In this document: piece after piece, positions 13,401 to 24,044 of the stretch
Layout: every line of letters starts with the position of its first letter
How positions within the stretch are numbered: the first letter of the stretch is position 1
Assembly (NCBI GenBank): GCA_907163375.1
Contig: CAJQUW010005587.1
Location: forward strand, 1 to 64,000
Reading direction: 5' to 3'
Length of the DNA: 64,000 nucleotides
Source of the DNA: Prostheceraeus crozeri
Lineage: Eukaryota; Platyhelminthes; Polycladida; Euryleptidae
Notes under the pieces: model-generated
Told to the model about the DNA's origin: nothing
The model's database searches: none
The model's input: the letters and a program-made list of their open reading frames with translations, nothing else
Position numbers and translations under genes: made by a program

Positions 13401-13926
13401 ATGGTGCAATATTGTATTGGATACTTTTAGTTGTAATAGAAATTATCAACACAACAATATCGCTTGACTAATAGCAATGCAGTGGACCGATGACAGAGGC
13501 AATGTGCCCGTGCGTCCTGTACATCATAGGATCGCCGCTTATTACATTATGGAAATTCAACTTTCTATGATAGCTTTGCGTCTAACAGACTCCATGGTAA
13601 GTTAAATACTTAATAATAGACTTCTATAAGTCAAATACTGCACTGGAGAATTTCAAACAACTTTTGAGCTTTCTCAGGAATGTAGCCATGCAATGAAATC
13701 AAGTCACTGCAAGTGGAGGAACTCGGTCGAAACCCAACTGACAAGGTCCGTAGTTGTCGATATACCTGGACAACTAAATGAATACTAGGAATTCTCATTT
13801 AACCGATTTTAACCTTTAACCGGTTAAAAATATAATCGATTAATATGTTACAAAAAAAATAATTGGTTCCAGACCTGATGTGAAGAGGCCTTGGATTTTT
13901 TGAAATCAAGGCCAGATGACCAAGTA
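10463..13926. other. Unassigned non-coding stretch
   Basis: No frame above 79 codons and no recognised motif. A weak inverted repeat joins about 12600-12625 and 12745-12770 (both carry AAAAATCAAGCT in one orientation), a possible small MITE. A long imperfect hairpin lies at 13266-13339, and a second inverted pair (GCATTGCTATTAGTC) joins about 13342-13358 to 13464-13480. Confidence 0.5.
13266..13339. repeat. Long imperfect hairpin
   Basis: Two arms of about 32 bp, joined by a loop of about 10 bases, pair nearly perfectly; each arm contains ACACAGCAATCGAGTC. It resembles other foldback hairpins at 32.9 and 33.1 kb in form, though not in sequence. Confidence 0.85.
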
Positions 13927-14966
13927 AAGTCGAGTCTCGCTAACGAACCTCGCGGGATCCATATCAAACGTTCGTAATGGCGAGAGGTCCGTTATAGCAA
14001 GGAAGGGGTTAAAAAAAATATATTTTTTGAGCTCAAATATTCTGCTGATTTTGAATAGGGTCATCCAAAGTACAGCGGACATATTCTTTTTGACCTTTCA
14101 TCTTGTAGACTTCAGAAATTGAATAACTAAAGTTTTTAATGCTGCATAAATACCCTTCAAAAATCAAATGATCGAACGGATGAAGAACACGCATTGCAAT
14201 TAGTACAGTGTGATGTGAATTATACATGCACATAGCAAGATTTTGCAATATAGAAGGATTTCTGTTCATGACTTCCTGTTGCAGACGTCTCTCAATCAGT
14301 TGATAATTTAAATCCAGTAGATTCAGAATCTTAAACTTTTTGTGCGAGTGTTCGATGTGAAATCCAATACAATCCTGATGATGATGATGAAAATACTTTT
14401 ATTCGAAAGAAACAAATAAAAGAGGGACAACTTTTAAGATTGCAGTCCACTCGATGACTTTTCTGTCTTTAAATGCATTGTCAGCATCGTTTATCATTCC
14501 TCCGAGAAACGTGAATTTATTAGCCAACTTCAACGTTTCAGCCAGTGATTGTTTAATATCCGGATATGATTTGGGGCCGATGTGTAACACCACCGTTTTA
14601 GTTGCGTTGAATTTCAGGCCGATTTTCCCGCGGATTCATAGATGTTGTTTACTGACGACTGCAACCGATGCGGATTATCATTGAAGATGCCAATATCATA
14701 CGCAAATTCTCAGTACGGTAAGCTGGTAGCTGGAGATCGAGAACCCGTCGACGTTTGATCGTGTATCCAGATGCATCGACTTTATACATCTGATGACGAG
14801 AGTAGCTTTCCATCACGAAGAGATGAGTCAGTTCGAGAAGATAAAATTCAAGCGTTTTCTATATTCGATTCCTATTGAAAATAACAAAAGAAATTGGGGT
14901 CCATGGATTTGGTTCGTTAAGGACAATGTTCGTTATAGAAGGGTTCGTGATAGCGAATCTCGACTG
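13927..14966. mobile_element. pogo/Tigger-like MITE with TA target duplication
   Basis: The left end AAGTCGAGTCTCGCTAACGA and the right end, read on the other strand, CAGTCGAGATTCGCTATCACG are imperfect inverted repeats containing several GTTCGTTA/TAACGAAC-type motifs, a form known from pogo-like elements. TA lies on both outer sides (13925-13926 and 14967-14968). There is no pogo transposase; a LINE fragment occupies part of the 1040 bp interior. The TIR logic is clear; the family name is inference. Confidence 0.65.
14377..14725 (-). pseudogene. LINE reverse transcriptase fragment, 5'-truncated
   Basis: Read on the minus strand, the sequence from about 14715 gives a palm-type segment with a degraded F-x-x-D box, then GLKFNATKT, then a continuous frame (14593 to 14399) with ANKFTFLGG. 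This order matches the part of non-LTR reverse transcriptases just after the YADD/FADD box. The second catalytic Asp region is altered and a frameshift lies just before GLKFN. The LINE ends at a (GAT)n run (14377-14389), which is an (ATC)n tail in its own orientation. It lies inside the pogo-like MITE, so it inserted later or was captured. Confidence 0.65.
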
Positions 14967-14967
14967 T

Positions 14968-15063
14968 ATTTGTAAAATGTTTTTTTGCTGTAAACCTTAA
15001 CATAATTCGACCTCTCTTCTGACGACGGCCAAAGGTTTACAGCAAAAAACATTTTACAAATAT
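14968..15063. repeat. Hairpin abutting the pogo-like MITE
   Basis: Arms of about 30 bp (the left begins ATTTGTAAAATG, the right ends CATTTTACAAAT) flank a loop of about 35 bases. It starts directly at the TA beside the MITE, so it may be part of a second short foldback element. Confidence 0.8.
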
Positions 15064-15103
15064 TAGGAGCAATCTTTTCTTCCAATGACTTTAAGTAAAG
15101 AAT

Positions 15104-15302
15104 ACAAAAATAAACTCATAGCATAATATATTATCCTAAGCACCTTCGATGACTCTAATCATAAAAAAGCGTCATATACAAAAGGATTAAAAAAATTTGA
15201 ATTTTTATTTTGAATTCTTTTGTATATGAAATTATCTTATGATTAGAGTCATGGAAAGCGATTAAGATAATACATTATATTGTGAGTCTATTTATATTTT
15301 AT
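15104..15302. repeat. Foldback element, arms about 85 bp
   Basis: The left arm (15104-15188) and right arm (15214-15302) are imperfect reverse complements sharing GACTCTAATCATAA and TATACAAAAG-type strings. The spacer is only about 25 bp. No coding sequence is present. Confidence 0.8.
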
Positions 15303-15917
15303 TTTACAAATACTTGGCTTCCTTACTTTGATATGAGCATTTATTTCTTTATTTATTACTAGTCGATGATTTATGGGGATGATATGTTCCTGAAACTCCA
15401 AGTCTATCTCGAAGATGACAGAAGTTGAAATTATGTTGCTAATATCATTTAAGAGAAGGGACTTGAATTTCCCTCGAAATTACTGCTCATGGTGGCTCAC
15501 AGTTGAAAAGAAGAATAGAGAGGAAGTGTCAATTATCCTGACGTACGGGAGGGTGGAGCACTCCAAAACTATAAATAGAGGAAAATAAATAACATATAAA
15601 CAAATGAACATGATTCCTCTGATAATTTCAATTGTTTATGCCCTCCATCATTATTTTCACAGAATTTTCCAAAATGTCAATAAAAAAGTAAATTTTCATA
15701 AAATCTGAACTTTTGTTGTAATGTAGCCAACAACTTGCGTTGGTTTTCATTAGACAACATTTTTCTCAAGCATTCTTTATCAATTTCATTAATCTAAGGG
15801 TTAAAAACTATTTGAGTGCATACAAGCACATTTTTGAATAGCTAATGATGAGGGCTCATTGATAGGGGCACTTTGAACATAGTTCACAATGACCACTTCG
15901 ATATCACGGTGGTTTGG
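15303..15917. other. No feature seen
   Basis: AT-rich DNA without long frames, terminal repeats or recognised motifs. Confidence 0.5.
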
Positions 15918-17093
15918 AATGGAGATTTAGTTCAAAAAAATTGTCCAAGCTATTACGATACATTTTTTGAATCCCTAGAGTGTGAGCATTTCAAATCTGT
16001 TTTCAGAAAAATCGCAATAATTTGTCCTTTTTTGCAATACTCAAAAATTCAAAATGGCCGAATTTATTATGACATTTTGACCTATCAATTGGCTACCCAG
16101 CCTTGTAATCACCTGTGCAGGCTATTATTAGTGCATTGACAGCAAAATACATTCAATTACACCATTCAATACTTGCTTAGCACTAAAAAGAATTAAAGAA
16201 GTAGGCATTTGGTATTTGTAAGTAGAATATACCGGATATTTGATGCGAATATGTTGTTGGTTAGAAATAATTATTTGCATGTAATATATTTTTGAAATGG
16301 AATAGTAAATATTCGTTGAAACAGTGTATGACGCATGAAGATACTATGACGGCCTCTCCTTGACGCAAGACAATGAATAATTTGACTTGCCTTGCAGAGC
16401 ATGCGTATGAAAACAATGTAAACAGCATCGATCAATTGAACCAGTTGAATTAAATTTCTGTGTGCTGTGACATGGCAGTTTTGGAAAAATCCGATACTGT
16501 TTACATCTCGAAGCATGCAAACATTTCATGCATCATACAAGCTATTGATCGTGCAGACGGATTGGAGGATAATGTAGTAAACAATTACCTCATGACGACA
16601 CTAGTGCCGTCTATCGATAGCATTGTGCGATCTTGGTGTCGTTCAGATATCTATGCAATGATCACTTCATAAATGTATCGATTCACAAATAAACCCTTCT
16701 CGTAAATCAGACTTTCATATCACCACCATGCCACGTCCGAAGCACACACACGAAGATAGCCGTTTGCAACTGTGTTTGCTATGTTTTGGGAAAACAAAGA
16801 CTATGCGTTCTATAACTCCTAGGATCCTACAGTTGTAGGATCCTACAATGCAAGATATAATCGAACAATACTTCGTCAGTGTGTATGATCCGAATGATAT
16901 TAGACTTCCAACCGTGGTATGTAACACTTGTCGCCTTACGCTGTCTGAGTATGCTAAAGGCATCTTTAATCAATCTATCGAGTTGTTTGATTTCTCTACG
17001 TTTGCTGAAGCTCCGCCACCTCCACCACCAACTCGTTCCACGCCTAATTGCGGTTGTCTGCTCTGCAAAACAGCTAGTAAGTCAGGAGTAAAA
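15918..17093 (+). repeat. Left inverted arm, about 1176 bp
   Basis: Matches the reverse complement of 21104-22278 end to end. In the 213 bases I compared closely (16460-16672) I counted five differences, about 98% identity. The match stops within GGAGTAAA at the inner border and AATGGAG at the outer border. Confidence 0.9.
16820..16845. repeat. 26 bp palindrome at the in-frame stop
   Basis: Arms of 12 bp (TAGGATCCTACA and its reverse complement) around a 2 bp centre GT. It creates the TAG that separates the first 36 codons from the rest of the gene. The same palindrome is present in the inverted arm (about 21353-21378). Confidence 0.9.
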
Positions 17094-18326
17094 GAATCTA
17101 AAGTAGGACGGCCAATTCACGGGTCCAATTCTGAGAGCAGTAATACGCCTACTTCCATAAAGGTATGCGGTCAGTGCTTTTCTACTCTTTCGAGGGGAAT
17201 GCCTCATAGCTGCACACAGTGGACTAAGTTAGAGAATTTGAAAAGAATGTCTTTCTGTAAAACGTCTGAGCAAATGGAATCCTCACTTTTGAAAGAAAAG
17301 CTTGAGGAAGGTGTTTCATCTTTAGTAGTCCTATCTACCTCAACCGGTCGTCCTTTGAGATTTGATGTTCTACCACAGAGAGCCTCATCATCATCTGCCT
17401 GCACACCGATTTTTAGTGCGAAAGATCATTCAAATATTCAGGTTAACATGAACCTCAGTACAAACCAGACCATTAAATTGTCAGGTTTGATAAGGGCGTC
17501 AGCAGAGAGAGGCAGTGTTGAATCGCACATCAAGCAAAAGTTGCAGTCAATAAATCATTCCTTGGATTGTTTTTTGGAGTCTCAACAATGGATTTCATAA
17601 GTTCTGAAAAAAGTAGTTCCCAGAAAGTGGAAAGGCCAGATGTTTACTGTAATGATTTAAATGGTTTGGTTGATAGTATTATTCAAACTAGAAGATATGA
17701 TACTGACTTGGTCTTTAAGATCGGCGTGGATGGTGGAGGAGGATTTTTCAAACTTTGCTTATCTGTTTTTCCTGATGATTTGGACACGACTCATGTAGGT
17801 TCACAGAGGAAAGATAGTGGTGTCAAGCGACTTTTTATCATTGGTATTGCCCCAAATCTCCAAGAGAATTATGTCAATTTATTAAAGTTGTGGCATCAGG
17901 TACAGTTGATTGGACCTCACGCTTGTACTTCTTTGCCTTCGAGGTTAGTTAGTTGCGATCTTAAGCTGGCCAACATTCTCTTAGGTTTGATGTCACACGG
18001 ATCTAACCATCCCTGCACTTGGTGCGATTGCCATCGAACTTCCCTGGACCAGAGAGGCCGTCTCCGAACGTTGGATTCCATAACTGGCATGTTTGGGCAG
18101 TGGTTGGAACAGACTGGGCAAAATAAGTCACAGGCAAAATATTTCCAAAATGTGGTTCATTGCCCTATCTTAAAAGGCGACCCAGAAGATGAAGTGATTG
18201 ACTTACTTCCTCCCCCAGAACTGCATCTTCTCATAGGTGAATACACTATTCAAAGCTATGGAAAAGGAATGGCCTGAAGTTATAAAATGGACAAGATCTT
18301 GTCATGTTAAGCGCGAGGCCTTACAC

Positions 18327-20101
18327 CAGTGGTTCTTAACCTTTTTGCTCGGATTCCTCCCTAACAGTTGAAAATATGTTTAATTCCTCCCTCTAAACTA
18401 GTAGGCCACTATTCAAGTTAAAAAAAGAAGTCAAATATACCAGTAACAAACATTTTCAAATGCAGACTTCAGGTAGACTATCACGAAGAATCTAAGTAGG
18501 CCTACATGCAAATGGGAAGTGCTACAAGAAATCCAACAAAAAACTAATGACTGCATTGAGCCTGATACTTGCCGCACAATTCCTGAATTTGAGGTGTCAA
18601 ATTCGTGAGTTTCTTCCTAGGTATCAAATCTGATACCGCCGAGACACCGAACTCGACCAGGTACGATGTTGGAAAAGGAAGTAGTAGCGTGTGGGCATTG
18701 GCTGATAAAGTTGGGTGCTTTTCAACTGTTTCTTGAGTGAGCCATACCATTTGACCTTAATTTATGAATGGAAATGTGACGCCTCGCTTCATTAGCTCTC
18801 TCTGACCAGAATACTATCTTCTAGTCTATCTTGTCGGTGCAACTGAGTAGGCTACAGACAAAACGTCCAGGTGATGATCTATAGCCGCGTAGTTGAATTT
18901 TCCCTAATTAAAATAATTCGAATGGAACACTCGTACACAGAGATACATGTATATTGGTAGCTTCTAAATCTGTGATCGCAATAGCTATTAACCCTTTCGC
19001 GACGGCAAAATTTTCAGAACATCCCCAGAATACTAGGAATTTCAGGTGTCGTAAAATCCTATTTTTCTTTCTATATCATTCCTAATTTTAGCTGGAAATC
19101 ATTTGTGTGGTTCACCATGACAGCATCCATCACTTTACTTTGAATTTATATTTGAAAATTTCACCAATACACTCGTTCTGGCAGTTGGATGTATGAATTA
19201 TGTTGTTGTCTTTAAAAATCAAGTTTAAATACGCTCACTGAATTAGTTTTGAGTTAATTTTACTTAGAATTAATTGTAAAGTGTAGAGTTATGTAAAGTT
19301 AACTGTTTATATAATCAAACCCAGCTCAAATTTGGATATAAAAACTGAATTTACTACAAATCATTTTTTTCTGAAACATGTTAGCAGGCACAATCAAAAA
19401 TATGAAAAAAATATAACACAATTCCAACAAATTACGATGCCAGTTAGCAGGGGTTGCAGGTACACGATTATCGCTGTCAATATCATAGGAGTCAGATAAG
19501 TTGGACGCGTCATCGTCCGGTAGGCCTACGTCGCGGTCATCATCAAGATCAATACACGAATGTTGCTAAAGTCGTGTAGATTGTAAAGTGACGCATAGAT
19601 CTTGAATATCAAAGTGAAAGTGATAAAGTAAACGCGTCACTATTGAACTTTGTTGCTCATTCACGGATAAATACGGCATGCTCGATCTTGATTGGTCGGC
19701 AAAATTCGCAAACGTCATCGAACGACTTGTCTGTTGTAATGAGCTAAGAAAGAATAGCATAGTATTCATTAAATCATCAGCAAACTCAAGAATTTTACTG
19801 CATCAGCGCCAATATCTAAGCAATATATTCGTGATGGTGCTCAGCATATCACGAGTATACTCGCTTTAGGCACGAAAGGGTTAAACAGTAGCTGCATAAT
19901 TAACATCTTGAATATTGGGAAGCGATTAACGAATACTGACGATGATAACTCACACGTGACGGTGAATTAACAAATCCTGTTCATCTCAAATACTCCTTTG
20001 AACCTCCTTCCTCCCCAAATCCTCCTTATGTACGTCATTCCGCCCCTGGCATGTTGAATTCCTCCCCAGGGAGCCACATGGCCCCCGGTTAAGAATCACT
20101 G
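18327..20101. mobile_element. Non-autonomous hAT inside the transposase gene
   Basis: Terminal repeats CAGTGGTTCTTAACC and GGTTAAGAATCACTG are flanked by the exact 8 bp duplication CCTTACAC (18319-18326 and 20102-20109). Removing it with one duplication copy rejoins the host gene in frame (EALH then GGSFNC). Length is 1775 bp, including a nested TTAA-type MITE. No hAT transposase is seen. The next-inside sequence CCTCCC / GGGAGG-type strings also pair at both ends. Confidence 0.93.
18992..19880. mobile_element. TTAA-flanked MITE, piggyBac type, nested in the hAT
   Basis: Ends CCCTTTCGCG and, on the other strand, CCCTTTCGTG, each directly flanked by TTAA (18988-18991 and 19881-19884). TTAA duplication with CCC termini is the piggyBac hallmark. 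The 889 bp interior has no transposase. Its TIR identity is short (about 8-9 bp perfect), so the family call is moderate; the TSD makes chance less likely. Confidence 0.65.
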
Positions 20102-20610
20102 CCTTACACGGTGGATCATTCAATTGTAATTCATGTTACGAACTGATTTCTCGCGTCGATATTCTGCGATCAATTTGCCCAATCCAAGTTTTGAAGTACG
20201 TCCAAACATTTGAAATGTTGAAAAGAGTTGTTGAGTCTTGCTTTGGATAAGAACTACACACCGAATATCGTGATTTGATTCATAAGTTTCGTGACAGTTA
20301 CGACGTGACAGTTACGACACTTGGAATTTCTGTAACACCAAAAATACATTGCATTTTTTACCAGGTGGTCGACTTTTGCAGAAGAAAGAATGCCGGCCTT
20401 GGCAAATATAGTGAACAGGCATTCGAAGCCGTTCATTCGGACTTGAAAGCAACGTGGCTTAAGTACAAAGTTGGAGAAGAACATCCCTTGTACTCCTCAA
20501 AACTGCTGTGTGCGATACAAGAATATAACTCTAAGCACTTGTAGTCATGTGGTATAATTTTCTTTAATCACGTTGTTTTGGATACTACCTTTCATAGTAC
20601 AAAATCGCAA

Positions 20611-20616
20611 AATAAA
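20611..20616 (+). promoter_or_regulatory. Candidate polyadenylation signal
   Basis: AATAAA lies about 67 bases after the last stop of the broken transposase-like gene, at a suitable spacing. In AT-rich DNA this hexamer is common, so support is positional only. Confidence 0.4.
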
Positions 20617-20914
20617 GTCTTCTGTATTTATTTGATGTTTTGAGTGCAATCAGAAATCATTGGGTTTTAAGAATGTATACACGACTCAAATAGATGCACA
20701 CATAGGTTTTAGTTTGTTGAAACTCTATAAATGACTAAGAACATGAGCATTGAGCATGTATACGGGAATATGCTGCACTTGCGCTCGAAAGTTATATATA
20801 ACATTTTATTTCCTAATGTCATAGGATGCACATAAGTTATTTGGAAGATAATATGTTCATTAAAAATATGTTTACATTCCTTTTTTATAAAATTACACTG
20901 ACATTGTATAAGTA

Positions 20915-21105
20915 CTACTTATAAATTATACGTGCCTAATCCTTTAATTCTTTTTTAGTGCTAAGCAAGTATTAAATGGTGTAATTGAATGTATTTTGCT
21001 GTCAATGCACTAATAATAACCTGCACAGGTGATTACAAGGCTGGGTAGCCAATTGATAGGTCAAAATGTCATAATAAATTCGGCCATTTTGAATTTTTGA
21101 GTATT
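20915..21105 (-). repeat. Third copy of arm-internal segment
   Basis: Same orientation as, and closely similar to, 21975-22165 in the right arm, and inverted relative to about 16036-16230. It carries GGCCATTTTGAATTTTTGAG and the phrase CAATGCACTAATAATA. It directly abuts the right arm at 21104, with a few shared bases (TTT) at the join. Confidence 0.85.
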
Positions 21106-22278
21106 TACTCCAGACTTACTAGCTGTTTTGCAGAGCAGACAACCGCAATAAGGCGTGGAACGAGTTGGTGGTGGAGGTGGCGGAGCTTCAGCAAACGTAG
21201 AGAAATCAAACAACTCGATAGATTGATTAAAGATGCCTTTAGCATACTCAGAGAGCGTAAGGCGACAAGTGTTACATACCACGGTTGGAAGTCTATTATC
21301 ATTCGGATCATACCCACTGACGAAGTATTGTTCGATTATATCTTGCATTGTAGGATCCTACAACTGTAGGATCCTAGGAGTTATAGAACGCATAGTCTTT
21401 GTTTTCCCAAAACATAGCAAACACAGTTGCAAACGGCTATCTTCGTGTGTGTGCTTCGGACGTGGCATGGTGGTGATATGAAAGTCTGATTTACGAGAAG
21501 GGTTTATTTGTGAATCGATACATTTATGAAGTGATCATTGCATAGATATCTGAACGACACCAAGATCGCACAATGCTATCGATAGACGGTACTAGTGTCG
21601 TCATGAGGTAATTGTTTACTGCATTATCCTCCAATCCGTCTGCACGATCAATAGCTTGTATGATGCATGAAATGTTTGCATGCCTCGTGATGTAAACAGT
21701 ATCGGATTTTTCCAAAACTGCCAAGTCACAGCACATAGAAAATTAATTCAACTGGTTCAATTGATCGATGCTGTTTACATTGTTTTCATACGCATGCTCT
21801 GCAAGGCAAGGCAAATTATTCATTGTCTTGCGTCAAGGAGAGGACGTCATAGTATCTTCATGCGTCATACACTGTTTCAACGAATATTTACTATTCCATT
21901 TCAAAAATATTTTACATGCAAATAATTATTTCTAACCAACAACATATTCGCATCATATATCCGGTATATTCTACTTACAAATACCAAATGCCTACTTCTT
22001 TAATTCTTTTTAGTGCTAAGCAAGTATTGAATGGTGTAATTGAATGTATTTTGCTGTCAATGCACTAATAATAGCCTGCACAGGTGATTACAAGGCTGGG
22101 TAGCCAATTGATAGGTCAAAATGTCATAATAAATTCGGCCATTTTGAATTTTTGAGTATTGCAAAAAAGGACAAATTATTGCGATTTTTCTGAAAACAGA
22201 TTTGAAATGCTCACACTCTAGGGATTCAAAAAATGTATCGTAATAGCTTGGACAATTTTTTTGAACTAAATCTCCATT
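21104..22278 (-). repeat. Right inverted arm, about 1175 bp
   Basis: Inverted copy of 15918-17093. It carries a truncated N-terminal gene part, with the same ATG, the same in-frame stop and the CNTC and CGCLLC pairs, ending where the arm ends. It therefore cannot make a complete protein. Confidence 0.9.
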
Positions 22279-24044
22279 TTGATACTCATGCTTTCTATTA
22301 TTGAGTGAACGAAGTGATTATAAGTTGTGACATGTGATTATGCTACAAATTGGTCTTCAACACTATCAAATTGACTATTTATATAAGTTTAAGCAGCTTT
22401 ATGGTATTTTTTACAGCTTATCTCCGCTTATCTGCACTGTATCTCTTCGAAAACGAAGCGCTAGGGCGGCATGCCGAAGAAAAAATATTGAACAATTAAT
22501 TGATAGATTGATATAAATCAGTATTCTCAATCAAAATGACGTGGCTTTCAATACACTGAAGCCTCCCTTTCTGGTGAAATGAATTGAAACTTTAATGCAT
22601 CTTGTTTTGGTTTTTGATAATTTCTCAGCTTTTTTCCCCGAGGCCTACGCGTGTCCTACATGTCTACATGTAAGCATGTATTACTTTCACATCAAACATT
22701 TGCTATAATTTTTGCCAATAAAGATCTCAATCTATGAATTTGATTGCTTAATTTTGATTATTGATGAACGGAAGCTATAGACCAGATACAAAGAGTCTAA
22801 TAAAGTTGCATAAGAGAGCAATAAACAAAGGCGGTTCAATGTGTCCCACTGGGTGGTTCAATGTGTCTTACTGGGTGGTTCAAAGTGTCCCACTGGGTGG
22901 TTCAAAGTGTCCCACTGGGTGGTTCAAAGTGTCCCACTGGGTGGTTCAAAGTGTCACACTGGGTGGTTCAATGCGCCCCATGCATTGGACATATCAACCA
23001 TTTCGGTAAAAATTTAACAAATTCGATTGTGAGGAGATGAAATGTCACAGAAACGTCCATCAACTCACAGATTACTTAGCATGCCCTCAACTTCTCATCC
23101 GAGTTTGATTTTAGTTCATTTGATTTAGTATATTCGAGCTATGGAGAAAAGTTCAAAAACATGCTCAATTTGTCCCACCCTCCCCTTCATATATAGCAGC
23201 GTGAAGCAAAGATTGATCAAGCGCACCGAAATAAATACCTCCATAAAGATTAACCTTAAGCAAACTATCGGAAACGAAAATGTTAGAGCTTGGCATTTGG
23301 GGGCCTTGCGCCTGCTGAACATTGTTTGCACAACTAGTCAAGAGTGTTCTATGAGAAGTTTGTCACGTTAGCACCTCTCTTGAAAGAGGTTGATCTTCAG
23401 CTTTTCGAACATGTTATCACCAACAAATGATTCTTCAAATAATCGCAATGAAAATGGATTCCTTGAGGGGTTCGTTGAGTTGCGTTGGTTCTTCTCATGG
23501 TGCATCAGCAACATCCTGCGCCATTCACGAGAGCAAAAATTAGGTACTGAGAGTCATGTAAATCGCATTTACAGATTCATCCAGATGGTTTCACTTCGCA
23601 TGGTTTAAGTTCACATGTGCTCTTTGAAAGAGAGTGCATTATGTCCTACTGTCTTACTGTCTTAAAAACATTGAGTAAGGAACTCATTAAACACATGACA
23701 AACAGATACTTTGCATTTAATTAAAAATTTGCCTGTTCCATTACGCATTTCCTAATACATGATTTTCTAAAAGAAATGAAAAAAGATGATCGCAAATTTA
23801 GTTATGACTGAAAAAATCAGCGAATTTCATGCTCTGAAGAATCCCTGCCGAGGGGAAGCACCGGGAAGCTAAAGTCGAAATACCAATTTTTTGTGATTGT
23901 AAATTTTTCTTAAAAAGCCCTGGTAAACAGCATTTCAGAATTCACACCATCATTCTTCTAAATTTCGTATTTATTCCTCAAACACTGCAGAGTTTCATGG
24001 AAATAACAGTAGAACTTTCTTGGCATCATAGAATAAGTGAAGTA
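22279..24044. other. Unassigned stretch containing a minisatellite
   Basis: No gene is supported; frames are at most 82 codons and the longest of them is generated by the minisatellite itself. The remainder shows no termini or motifs that I recognise. Confidence 0.5.
22833..22978. repeat. 22 bp minisatellite, about 6.6 units
   Basis: Unit GGTTCAAAGTGTCCCACTGG plus GT, repeated head to tail six times and a partial seventh. The first two and the last partial unit have AATG in place of AAAG; units three to five appear identical, so the array centre is the most homogeneous part. Confidence 0.97.

Larger units (their letters stand above)
16728..20544 (+). pseudogene. Broken transposase-like gene, unassigned family
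   Basis: Pieces in order. N-terminus from ATG 16728 with CLLC, then in-frame TAG (16836-16838); the frame continues past it with CNTC, CGCLLC, CGQC and HSC pairs, suggesting several zinc-binding modules. A frameshift near 17580-17600 leads into a second frame with VDGGGG (about 17728), SCDLKLAN, SNHPCTWCDC and LPPPELHLLIG. A further shift near 18238 restores the first frame up to 18326, where a 1.78 kb hAT interrupts it. After the hAT it resumes at 20110, meets TAA at 20248-20250, and ends with TPKIHC, GLGKYSEQAFEAVH and a stop at 20542. Candidate catalytic acids are the Asp in VDGGGG, the Asp in SCDLKL and the Glu in YSEQ (inference). AATAAA at 20611-20616 may be its polyadenylation signal. 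Related proteins occur in many invertebrates as I recall, but I cannot name the superfamily. Confidence 0.7.
15918..22278 (+). mobile_element. Composite transposon with long inverted arms, family unassigned
   Basis: A left arm (15918-17093) and an inverted right arm (21104-22278) flank a centre holding a broken transposase-like gene. The arms include the gene's 5' region, so the right side carries an inverted, truncated copy of the N-terminal exon region. A third copy of an arm-internal segment (16036-16230 region) lies at 20915-21105, inverted relative to the left one, and may be the true 3' terminal repeat of the original element. Two readings fit: an element of about 5 kb (about 16.0-21.1 kb) whose 5' part was duplicated in inverted form, or a single element with 1.18 kb terminal inverted repeats. 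No clear target duplication was found at either set of borders. The superfamily is not assigned. Confidence 0.7.

Noticed and set aside
16460-16672. A 70-codon frame present in both arms of the composite element
   Set aside because: Four of the five base differences I counted between the arms change the amino acid, so there is no sign of selection on a protein; the frame lies in the gene's 5' flank.
22761-23009. 82-codon frame with repeated Gly, Trp, Phe and Val words
   Set aside because: It is the 22 bp minisatellite read as protein; the changing frame from unit to unit shows that no repeat peptide was selected.
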